Source of the DNA: Bacteroidota bacterium
GTDB lineage: Bacteria; Bacteroidota; Bacteroidia; Chitinophagales; LD1
Length of the DNA stretch: 7,275 nt
Assembly (NCBI GenBank): GCA_947457525.1
Contig: CANGXE010000067.1
Span: forward strand, 1-7,275
Direction: 5' to 3'
The position numbers and the translations under genes were made by a program. Below are positions 1-6,875 of this stretch, piece by piece. The notes below the pieces were generated by a model that saw nothing but the letters and a program-made list of their open reading frames with translations, was not told the origin of the DNA and did not search any database. Numbering within the stretch: the stretch's first letter is position 1; every line of letters starts with the position of its first letter.

Positions 1-1496
1 ACAATCTTAATGCCCGATGTGCCGGGAGTCCAAGTAAGTGTAGTATCCGCAAAAACAAAATCGGTGCTGTTAGTGGCCGTAGTGAAAGATGGTATTATAG
101 AGACAGTAACGCTCGTTGAATTACTACTTGTTAAGTTCAATGACACCGGCACATTGATTTGCCCTATGTTCTCGAACTGTATTTGAGAACCTATGGCCAT
201 GGTTACTTGCGCTACATCATTATCTAATAGGGTAAGTGTTGTGTTGGCTACGGTACCTAAAGCTGCGTTGGTTGGATTTGATAAGGCAAAAAGAATAGTT
301 TCATTACCTTCAACAATAGCATCATTCACAATATTAATGGTTACGGGAATTGATGCTGTGGAAGAAGCGGGAAATGTAATTGTTGTTGGTGTAAACGAGT
401 AATCTACACCATTGGTAGCTGTACCTCCCGTAACACTAACATCTACTGTAGTAACCACTGCACTTGGATTGGCGATAGTCACCACCAAGTCTATGCTACT
501 GCCCCCTTCATTTACAGAGTAAGTAGCGGATGAAAATTGAACGGTTGTGGATGAAACATCATTATCGGTGATGGTTAAAGCCAACAAACTATCCGGTCCA
601 ATCAATCCACCCGATGAAGAATTGCGCAAAACAAAACCCAGCACCTCAGTCCCTTCTACTAAAGCATCATCCGTAATGGTGACCGAAACCGGCAAACTGT
701 CTGCACCACAAGGTTGAAAAGTTAAGGTAAGTGTGGTGTAATTATTGACATCAACAGCATTACCATTTTTGATCACCACATCAACCGTTGATGTAGCAAA
801 AACATTTTGCGCTTTTACATGACCCAAAGTGACTGTTCCGGCTGCTTCACCGAAAGTCACAGCAGATGTATTGAATGCAAAAGTGGTGTTGGGGGCATTG
901 CAAAAATATTGATTAACATTTGTTGCATTGGGCGTGCGGTTGCGAGCTGTTTGCCAACAAAAATTTGAGTACGAAGTGCCTGAGCCACCCAATTGCAAAG
1001 AAAATCCAACAAGAGTGCTGCCTGTTTCAGAAACACCAACGTCAGTTGAGGTAATCCCGGTCGCTCTACCGGTCAAAGCAGTGAAAGATCCTTCGTAAGA
1101 TAAAAACTGTAAAATAGTATCTGTCTGTGTGACATTACAACCGGTAGCTACCGGTGCATACTCCAGAGCTATTCCGTCATTGATACCATTCTGCATGCCA
1201 TCTTGTGACTTTGAAAACCATACAGCACCAAATCCACAACCTTGGTCAGGAATAACGCCTGTCAAAACATCTGTGCTATACACTTGCCCTGTAGAAACAC
1301 CGCCATTGTAGAGGTAAACTTTATAGCAAGATAAGTCGGTCCCTGCCGGACCGGCAATCTCATAACCTTCCAATGTGTCTGTACCTGCATTGTCGTAATG
1401 AATTTCATTAATCCAAACATTAGGAATGACAACAGTTTGCGCCATGGCCAACTGAAATCCAAGAAATGCTGTAAATAAAAAAGCGAGTTTTTTCAT
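1..1496 (-). CDS. Secreted lamin-tail / Calx-beta repeat protein, 3' end beyond window
   Basis: A frame open from an ATG at 1496 to the window edge gives 498 residues with no stop, so the C-terminus is missing. Residues 1-19 are a typical signal peptide (MKKLAFLF..., small residues before the likely cut at AMA|Q). Residues about 27-200 resemble a lamin-tail domain, opening with VWINEIHYDNAGTDT and containing an AGPAGTDL segment, as in many secreted Bacteroidota proteins. Two complete Calx-beta repeats follow, at about 205-310 and 311-426, each with a D-A-x-V-E-G-x-E turn and ending in a DND motif that in this family helps bind calcium. A third begins near 427 and is cut at the edge. The sequence is rich in Thr, Ser and Val, as expected for beta-sandwich surface proteins. 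Further repeats and a type IX secretion C-terminal domain may lie outside but are not seen. The gene is divergent from yqgE. Adhesion or matrix function is inference; the substrate is unknown. Confidence 0.88.
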   Translation of the reverse strand, partial: MKKLAFLFTAFLGFQLAMAQTVVIPNVWINEIHYDNAGTDTLEGYEIAGPAGTDLSCYKVYLYNGGVSTGQVYSTDVLTGVIPDQGCGFGAVWFSKSQDGMQNGINDGIALEYAPVATGCNVTQTDTILQFLSYEGSFTALTGRATGITSTDVGVSETGSTLVGFSLQLGGSGTSYSNFCWQTARNRTPNATNVNQYFCNAPNTTFAFNTSAVTFGEAAGTVTLGHVKAQNVFATSTVDVVIKNGNAVDVNNYTTLTLTFQPCGADSLPVSVTITDDALVEGTEVLGFVLRNSSSGGLIGPDSLLALTITDNDVSSTTVQFSSATYSVNEGGSSIDLVVTIANPSAVVTTVDVSVTGGTATNGVDYSFTPTTITFPASSTASIPVTINIVNDAIVEGNETILFALSNPTNAALGTVANTTLTLLDNDVAQVTMAIGSQIQFENIGQINVPVSLNLTSSNSTSVTVSIIPSFTTATNSTDFVFADTTLTWTPGTSGIKI

Positions 1497-1522
1497 GGTT
1501 AAAATTTATGGTTCAAATTTCG

Positions 1523-1552
1523 CAAATTAAGTGGAGTAATAAAGCCTACAAT
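1523..1552 (-). promoter_or_regulatory. Candidate promoter for the Calx-beta protein gene
   Basis: On the minus strand ATTG (1552-1549) is followed after 18 bases by TTAATTTG (1530-1523). This resembles the Bacteroidota primary sigma consensus, TTTG then TAnnTTTG at about 19 bases, with one mismatch in each element. Transcription would begin near 1515 and give a leader of about 20 bases. The match is only partial in an A+T-rich region, so it is a suggestion. Confidence 0.28.
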
Positions 1553-1584
1553 CAGCAATGTGGATGAAAGGTTTATAAATATGC

Positions 1585-1618
1585 TTTTCGGAATGGGTTT
1601 AGCCCAAACATATATTTT
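1585..1618 (+). promoter_or_regulatory. Weak candidate promoter for the yqgE-lnb operon
   Basis: TATATTTT at 1611-1618 matches the Bacteroidota -7 consensus TAnnTTTG at all but the last base. The best upstream partner is TTTT at 1585-1588, but the 22-base spacing is longer than usual. Transcription would start near 1625, just ahead of the yqgE ATG at 1644. The call rests mostly on position. Confidence 0.2.
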
Positions 1619-1643
1619 TAATATCGCACAAAGCCTATGAAAG

Positions 1644-2246
1644 ATGAATAATCAGGATGACGAAAATTTATGGAGTGGTGAACTAGAAAAAAAGAAAAAG
1701 TTACAAGCCGGCAGTCTGCTTTTGGCTGAGCCGTTTATGCCCGATGAAAACTTCAGACGCACCGTTGTGCTGATTTGTGAACACAGCCCTGCAAATGGCA
1801 CAGTGGGTTTAATCATCAACAAACCTATCAACTTGCGTATCGAAGATGTGGTCGACAACTTTCCAGAATTTAAAACTCGCTTATACCTTGGTGGCCCTGT
1901 GGGCACAGACACTATGCAGTTTATCCATACCGTTGGTGATAAAATTCGTGGAAGCATTCAACTGACTGAAAATTTATTTTGGGGTGGCGATTTTGACAAC
2001 TTACAACTACTCATTTCAACCAAGCAGATTGACAACAGCCAAGTGCGTTTTTTCTTGGGCTATGCCGGTTGGGGTTATGATCAATTGATGGAAGAAATTG
2101 CGGAAAACTCTTGGATTATAACAGATGCGAAAAACAAGTATATCTTTGGGGAAAAGGAAGACACCATCTGGCAACGAATAATGAATGACTTGGGTGGCGT
2201 TTATAAAAAAATGGCTAAGTATCCTGAAAATCCTCAATTAAACTAA
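1644..2246 (+). CDS. yqgE: YqgE/AlgH family protein
   Basis: The 200-residue product matches the YqgE/AlgH (DUF179) family over almost its whole length; E. coli YqgE is 187 residues. Conserved blocks are L-Q-A-G-S-L-L-L-A at 20-28, the PDENFRRTVVLICEH segment at 33-47, GTVGLIINKP, the YLGGPVG segment, and FFLGYAGWGYDQL in the second half followed by W-I-I-T-D. There is no signal peptide or membrane segment, so it should be cytoplasmic. The biochemical role of the family is not settled; AlgH was named for an effect on alginate regulation in Pseudomonas, which says little about this organism. The first 19 residues (acidic, then KKKK) precede the conserved fold. Another ATG at 1637 is out of frame and stops after four codons, so 1644 is the best start. 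It is the first gene of a tight plus-strand run, with lnb beginning 9 bases after its stop. Confidence 0.93.
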   Translation: MNNQDDENLWSGELEKKKKLQAGSLLLAEPFMPDENFRRTVVLICEHSPANGTVGLIINKPINLRIEDVVDNFPEFKTRLYLGGPVGTDTMQFIHTVGDKIRGSIQLTENLFWGGDFDNLQLLISTKQIDNSQVRFFLGYAGWGYDQLMEEIAENSWIITDAKNKYIFGEKEDTIWQRIMNDLGGVYKKMAKYPENPQLN

Positions 2247-2255
2247 TTGCCCGGC

Positions 2256-3434
2256 ATGAAAAGAATTCTATTCATCTATCTACTGTTTTTCACCAATATA
2301 GCCATTGGGCAAGAAAGAACGTTGAGCGATAGTGCGCAAATTTCGTTATTGACTTGTTCACCGGGCGAAGAATTATATTCTGCTTTTGGTCATACCGGTA
2401 TTCGCGTTACCGATTTTAAAAACGAGTTTGATGTTGTGTTCAACTATGGCACTTTCGATTTTGAGCAGCCGGGGTTCTACACCAATTTTATCCGCGGCAG
2501 AATGTTGTATTGTTTGGCAGTAGATCGGTATGATAATTTTCGCCAACAATACATTTATGAAGGTCGAAGGGTAGAAGAACAAATCCTTAACCTTAACACA
2601 GAAGACAAGAAAAAAATATTTGCCGCACTTTTTGAAAATGCCAAAGAAGAAAACCGAAACTATCGCTACGATTTTTTCTGGGATAATTGTTGCACGCGTC
2701 CACGCGATGTGTTTGAGAAAGCGCTGGGCGATAGATTAACTTACGACTACACGGTGTTGAACAGCGACATGACGATGCGCGATGCACTAAAGCCTTGGGT
2801 AGCCAAAAAACCTTGGGTAGATTTTGGCTTTGATTTAATTCTTGGTTTGCCTTGTGAAGTGCCCGCTACTCCTCGCAATCAAACTTTTTTGCCGTCAGCT
2901 TTACAAACTTTAATTCAAGGCGCTACAATGGATGGCAAACCATTCGTACAAGAAGAAAAAGTGATTGTGGACTTACCTTTTTCACCTAAAAAATTTGAAG
3001 GCATTCATCCGCTTTTGGTCACGTTGGCGATTATGATGTTTGGTTTGTTGCTCATCTTTTTCGAGCGTTGGAAAAAAACGCACTTTTGGTGGTTTGACTT
3101 TACGCTTTTCTTCATCACCGGTTTACTCGGCACTTTCTTTTTAGGCATGTGGTTTTTCACCGAGCATTACTCTGTTCCAAAAAACTTAAATGTGCTTTGG
3201 TTATTGCCTAGTCATTTAGTGGTTTCTTTCTACTTGCTGCGTAGCCATAAATCTAAATGGTTGTCTGTTTATTTTATTCTCACATTTGTTTCGCTCATCA
3301 TCTTGTTGGCGACTTGGGGCAGACTGCCACAACCATTCAACATTGCGGTATTGCCCATGATTGTGTTGATGGCCAACCGAGCGTTGCGCATTTTCCTCTA
3401 CTTCAAACTCCAACAAATTGGTGAACGAAAATAA
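2256..3434 (+). CDS. lnb: Lipoprotein N-acyltransferase Lnb-like (DUF4105) membrane protein
   Basis: This 392-residue protein has the architecture of Bacteroidota Lnb, the enzyme reported to N-acylate diacyl lipoproteins in lineages lacking Lnt. Residues 1-18 are a signal peptide or signal anchor (MKRILFIYLLFF...). A periplasmic domain follows, with the hallmark segment LLTCSPGEELYSAFGHTGIRV split around His46, and FFWDNCCTRPRD around Cys145 and Cys146. His and Cys form the putative thiol catalytic pair, as in papain/NlpC-like folds, and Cys145 aligns best with the family DNC motif. Five membrane helices follow at about 252-269, 277-301, 313-329, 337-354 and 361-382, matching the five-helix C-terminal module of the family. 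I chose ATG 2256, since the in-frame TTG at 2247 abuts the yqgE stop and would add three residues before the signal peptide. The 9-base gap to yqgE and the overlap with the next gene suggest translational coupling. The family match is strong; activity is inferred from it. Confidence 0.88.
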   Translation: MKRILFIYLLFFTNIAIGQERTLSDSAQISLLTCSPGEELYSAFGHTGIRVTDFKNEFDVVFNYGTFDFEQPGFYTNFIRGRMLYCLAVDRYDNFRQQYIYEGRRVEEQILNLNTEDKKKIFAALFENAKEENRNYRYDFFWDNCCTRPRDVFEKALGDRLTYDYTVLNSDMTMRDALKPWVAKKPWVDFGFDLILGLPCEVPATPRNQTFLPSALQTLIQGATMDGKPFVQEEKVIVDLPFSPKKFEGIHPLLVTLAIMMFGLLLIFFERWKKTHFWWFDFTLFFITGLLGTFFLGMWFFTEHYSVPKNLNVLWLLPSHLVVSFYLLRSHKSKWLSVYFILTFVSLIILLATWGRLPQPFNIAVLPMIVLMANRALRIFLYFKLQQIGERK

Positions 3435-4056
3435 TTTGACGGTTAGCAAAACGGCTCGCTTTTACACCGCGGGGCAGTTGACCGAGCAGACCAAAAAGAT
3501 AGTGTTTGTATTGCATGGTTATGGTCAATTGGCTGCCAATTTCTTGCAAGAATTTAGCCCTCTGTTCAATGAGAATATTTTCTTCATCGCTCCAGAAGCA
3601 CTAAATCGGTTTTATGTAAAAGGCACGTTTAATGAAGCCGGTGCCACTTGGATGACCAAAGAAGATCGTACCAGCGAAATCAAAGATTATATCAATTATT
3701 TAGAGCAATTGTACGAACAAATCATTCCGAAAAACTGTATTGCTGAAATTATATTGCTTGGTTTTTCACAAGGTTCATCTACAGTTTCTCGTTGGGCAAA
3801 TGCTACTGAACATCACTTCGATAAACTAGTTTTTTATGCCGGAGAAATTGCCCCTGATGTAATTCCCCTTCAATACCACTCTCCTATTCTTGCTTCCAAA
3901 AATTATTATGCCTACGGCAATCAAGATAAATTTATTCCGGAGGCAATGTTTCAACAGCGAGTTAAGTTATACGACCAATTGAACTTAACTATTTTGCCAT
4001 TTGATGGTGGGCATGATATAAAGCTAGAAGTGATAGAAAAAATCCTCAATGACTAA
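3421..4056 (+). CDS. Alpha/beta hydrolase, carboxylesterase/lysophospholipase type
   Basis: The 211-residue protein is a small single-domain alpha/beta hydrolase of the phospholipase/carboxylesterase (YpfH/EstB-like) group. Visible elements are the oxyanion-hole strand and turn VFVLHGYG at 28-35, the nucleophile elbow GFSQGS at 114-119 with Ser116, the acid in Y-G-N-Q-D (Asp169) and the base in GGH (His198), spaced as expected. The length is normal for the group. No signal peptide or membrane segment is seen, so it is likely cytoplasmic. The start is uncertain: no ATG occurs before codon 78, and the candidates are GTG 3421 (chosen) and TTG 3418, both inside the end of lnb. It overlaps lnb by 14 bases without a Shine-Dalgarno sequence, so translation probably depends on ribosomes finishing lnb. 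Substrates may be short-chain esters or lysophospholipids, which the sequence cannot decide. Its stop is 2 bases from the stop of the convergent addB. Confidence 0.87.
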   Translation: MNENNLTVSKTARFYTAGQLTEQTKKIVFVLHGYGQLAANFLQEFSPLFNENIFFIAPEALNRFYVKGTFNEAGATWMTKEDRTSEIKDYINYLEQLYEQIIPKNCIAEIILLGFSQGSSTVSRWANATEHHFDKLVFYAGEIAPDVIPLQYHSPILASKNYYAYGNQDKFIPEAMFQQRVKLYDQLNLTILPFDGGHDIKLEVIEKILND

Positions 4057-4058
4057 TC

Positions 4059-6875
4059 TCAATTCGCCCTACCACAAATATTGACGAACTCGCAATATTG
4101 ACAACGCTTTACCTCCTCAGTTTTAGTAAAAGGAATTTGGTCGTCTATCATTTCGGTTAGCAATCCTTTGAGTAACCCTTCAAATCGTTGAATGGTTATT
4201 GCATCTAACTTGTCTTCATTGCCCGATTGCCGTACGGTGTCGAAAGCCTTGCTGCTATCACGCAACCAATAAATGCCGGATCGAATAGGTTGAGCATGGC
4301 CATGAATATTGCTGTACAACAACGCATAAATGAGCAACTGCACCGACTTGCTGTACTTCGGGTCGTGAAGCAAGGTATCCCACACTTCATCTTTGAGTTG
4401 AGGAATGGTCGAGAGTTTAGATGTCTTGTAATCGGCTATCTGCACCACATGGTCAATCCGTTCTATTCTATCAATTCTTCCGTTGAGTTTGATAGTCTTC
4501 CTGCCTACTGTAATTATTGATTCTAACTTATCTTCCAATTGCTCTATGCGCATATCTACACCCGCATCGTTCAACTCTTTTAAGCGGTTAACCTCAGCTT
4601 TCAAAAAGTTTTGCGTGAGCTTCACACATACTTTGTACAACAAATAATTCTTCCCTTTCCGCAAACTTTCTTGCTCAAATCGTTTGGTTAAAAATGTTGC
4701 AATATGGTCTTGTACAACATTCTTGCTAGTTAATATCTCTTGAAGATAGTCCACATTCACCACTTGACTCAACATTGGTTTATATATCTCTTCCAATGCG
4801 TAATGCACCGCAGAACCAATGGTGGCGGACTCTAGGTTTTCCTCCATATCTTCCTCCTCACGCAAGCCGGCTATGTAGCGAAAATAAAATTGTAAGGAAC
4901 AATTGATATACGCGTTTAACGAAGAAGGCGATAAACCCGAATCTGTGATAAGCTTATCGAGTTTTTGCATCACTGCTTCGTCTTTCGCTATCTCAATTTT
5001 CTGTTCAAAAACGCCATCGGGTGGGTCCACAGCATAGATACTATCTTCGATTGTTACGTTCGGCAAATAACGAAACTCATGTTGCAATTGTAAGACGAAG
5101 CGACTCTTCTCACCTCCGCCCAACTCATCGGGCTCGGTGTTATACAAAATATGAACGGTTTCAGCTTGATGAAACAAGCGATAAAAGAGATAAGCACTCA
5201 CCGCATCTCTATCTTTGTAAGTAGAAAGATATTGCTGTCGCATTTCGTAAGGAATGTAAGTATTCGTGTGTTTCCCTCCGGGCAAAATGCCCTCATTCGC
5301 AGATAGAAAAATGACATGCTTAAAGTTCAATGAACGTGTCTCCTGCAAACCCATAATCTGCAATCCTTCTATCGGGTCACCTTCAATCGGCACTCGCTCG
5401 GACTTGAATTGATCGCGTAAAATAGCCACTAATGTTTTGACAGAAATCGATTCGCCAGTAGCAACAATCGGCTTAACGCGATTAAAGATGTTCAATAAAC
5501 GAAAAGCAATTTCTGTATCCGTAGAAAATTGCAACTGTTTGTTTCTAACTTGCTGAATGAGTTTAGTCAACAAGCTATCCGCTAAGTTGGCCAAATAGGT
5601 TAAAAATTGCTCAGCTGTAGTTCCCTCAAAAAATAACTCATAGCTTTTGTTCGCACAAGCTGTATGAATTTCGTCTGCGCTAATCATCACTCTGTTTTGT
5701 CGCTTCATGCGATGCACAAACTTGGCTACATTTACCTCACCCACTAGTAACTTAAAAAAGCTGTGCTGCAGTAAGTCAAACACATCTTTGTAGTAATACC
5801 TCAACCGTCCATTAGCCGCCAAATACTTCTGACTACTCTCTTGCAGATTGAACAAAGTTTCAAACAAAGTTGCGGTTCTACTGCCGGTTATATTCAATCC
5901 CATCGTAATGTTTAACGAAGTGATTTCAATGGGCATATTCGCTAGCAAAGGACTAAGCAATTTTTCATCAGGCATCACAATCACTGTGTCCAATGCATTC
6001 TCTTTCGTAACGTGCAACTTGTGCTTAAGCACATCACTGAGCACCTTTACTTGACCTATATTTTTGGCCACACCGACAATGCTAATTTTCTTATCGCCCG
6101 TTTCAATCTGTGGAGCTAATGCCTTATCCGTCACTTGAAACAACTTCCAATATTTTCGGAAATAATAACCTGCTTCTTTCAATTCATCTTTTACATAAAA
6201 TGGATCAGCATCAAATAATATCTCGGTAGTGGCATTCACTTTCAAAAGATTTATCAAGGCTTCGTCTACTTTATTCAATCCGCTGAAACCAATAAGATAA
6301 ACAGCATCTACATCGTACTTAAAAGAAGATGCTTCTTCTTCAACCAATTGTCGCAGCACTAATCCTCGATAGCCTTTCTTGTTGCCCACTAACCTCTCGC
6401 GCAAGGCATGATACAAAGCGCCAAAGTCCTCCCAAAATTTTCGGTATTGCAATTTATACTCCGTTGGTTCACCACCGGGTTCATAAATCTTCATGCTTTG
6501 CAAAGCTTCTAAATCTCGGAAGAATGCAGATGGATCTACTAGTTGTAAATCCAATTCATCAAAGTCGGCCAAGAGCACATTAGCTGTTGCAAAAAAATCA
6601 TCTAGCGGTAAAAGACCTCCAAGCTCACGATGGCAATCGTGCATCGCCAACACCAACTCCAAATTATCGGTCATCAAAAAATCAGTGTGGCTCAATGCCC
6701 AATTATGTAGTGTTGAAACTTCAGGCGCAAAAATGGCAGTCTTGGCTAATTGCTTAAGCTCATGTTTAAAATAAGTGCAGGAGCGTTGGTTGGGCATCAA
6801 CACTAAAACTCGGCTCAGACTAGCTCCGTGTTTGGTAAATATTCTTTGCGCGCAGCGTTGTAAAAAATTGGTCAT
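4059..6875 (-). CDS. addB: AddB-like subunit of the AddAB helicase-nuclease, with 4Fe-4S PD-(D/E)XK nuclease
   Basis: The 938-residue protein resembles AddB, partner of AddA in the complex that resects double-strand DNA ends for RecA loading. The N-terminal helicase-like part opens with VLVLMPNQRSCTYF at 23-36, where an ATP-binding P-loop would lie, but there is no GK[ST], so ATPase activity is probably absent. A conserved helicase-core block, VIFLSANEGILPGG, lies near 519-533. The C-terminal nuclease domain has Cys659 (in INCSLQFYF), a G-S-A-V-H-x-x-L-E motif with His691, GRID with Asp802, ADYKTSK with Asp815 and Lys817, and Q-L-L-I-Y with Gln846 and Tyr850. It ends in CQYCEFVNIC, with Cys925, Cys928 and Cys934. 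These three plus Cys659 are the four ligands expected for the iron-sulfur cluster of AddB/Cas4-type nucleases. Length is a little below AddB of Firmicutes (over 1,100 residues). The ATG overlaps the addA stop by 4 bases and has a strong GGAGG just upstream. Confidence 0.88.
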   Translation of the reverse strand: MTNFLQRCAQRIFTKHGASLSRVLVLMPNQRSCTYFKHELKQLAKTAIFAPEVSTLHNWALSHTDFLMTDNLELVLAMHDCHRELGGLLPLDDFFATANVLLADFDELDLQLVDPSAFFRDLEALQSMKIYEPGGEPTEYKLQYRKFWEDFGALYHALRERLVGNKKGYRGLVLRQLVEEEASSFKYDVDAVYLIGFSGLNKVDEALINLLKVNATTEILFDADPFYVKDELKEAGYYFRKYWKLFQVTDKALAPQIETGDKKISIVGVAKNIGQVKVLSDVLKHKLHVTKENALDTVIVMPDEKLLSPLLANMPIEITSLNITMGLNITGSRTATLFETLFNLQESSQKYLAANGRLRYYYKDVFDLLQHSFFKLLVGEVNVAKFVHRMKRQNRVMISADEIHTACANKSYELFFEGTTAEQFLTYLANLADSLLTKLIQQVRNKQLQFSTDTEIAFRLLNIFNRVKPIVATGESISVKTLVAILRDQFKSERVPIEGDPIEGLQIMGLQETRSLNFKHVIFLSANEGILPGGKHTNTYIPYEMRQQYLSTYKDRDAVSAYLFYRLFHQAETVHILYNTEPDELGGGEKSRFVLQLQHEFRYLPNVTIEDSIYAVDPPDGVFEQKIEIAKDEAVMQKLDKLITDSGLSPSSLNAYINCSLQFYFRYIAGLREEEDMEENLESATIGSAVHYALEEIYKPMLSQVVNVDYLQEILTSKNVVQDHIATFLTKRFEQESLRKGKNYLLYKVCVKLTQNFLKAEVNRLKELNDAGVDMRIEQLEDKLESIITVGRKTIKLNGRIDRIERIDHVVQIADYKTSKLSTIPQLKDEVWDTLLHDPKYSKSVQLLIYALLYSNIHGHAQPIRSGIYWLRDSSKAFDTVRQSGNEDKLDAITIQRFEGLLKGLLTEMIDDQIPFTKTEEVKRCQYCEFVNICGRAN

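Larger units (their letters stand above)
1497..1643. promoter_or_regulatory. Divergent intergenic region between the secreted-protein gene and yqgE
   Basis: This 147-base A+T-rich gap separates two start codons facing away from each other, so promoters for both transcription units should lie here. No gene or convincing operator is visible. A small hairpin can be drawn, TGGG at 1594-1597 pairing with CCCA at 1603-1606, but four pairs are too few to call. Neither start codon is preceded by a recognisable Shine-Dalgarno sequence, which is normal for Bacteroidota. Confidence 0.6.

Noticed and set aside
193..1462. Several open frames of 60-69 codons on both strands within the first 1.5 kb
   Set aside because: They are shadows of the continuous minus-strand Calx-beta frame, whose signal peptide and repeats are clearly genuine.
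1594..1606. TGGG/CCCA hairpin in the divergent region as an operator or leader structure
   Set aside because: Only four base pairs with a five-base loop, well within chance for this stretch.
2247..2255. TTG at 2247 as the lnb start
   Set aside because: It would abut the yqgE stop directly and add three residues before a normal signal peptide that begins at ATG 2256.
1652..3449. Minus-strand open frames of 64-101 codons opposite yqgE and lnb
   Set aside because: They lie opposite strongly conserved coding sequence, contain no recognisable domain and have no supporting start signals.
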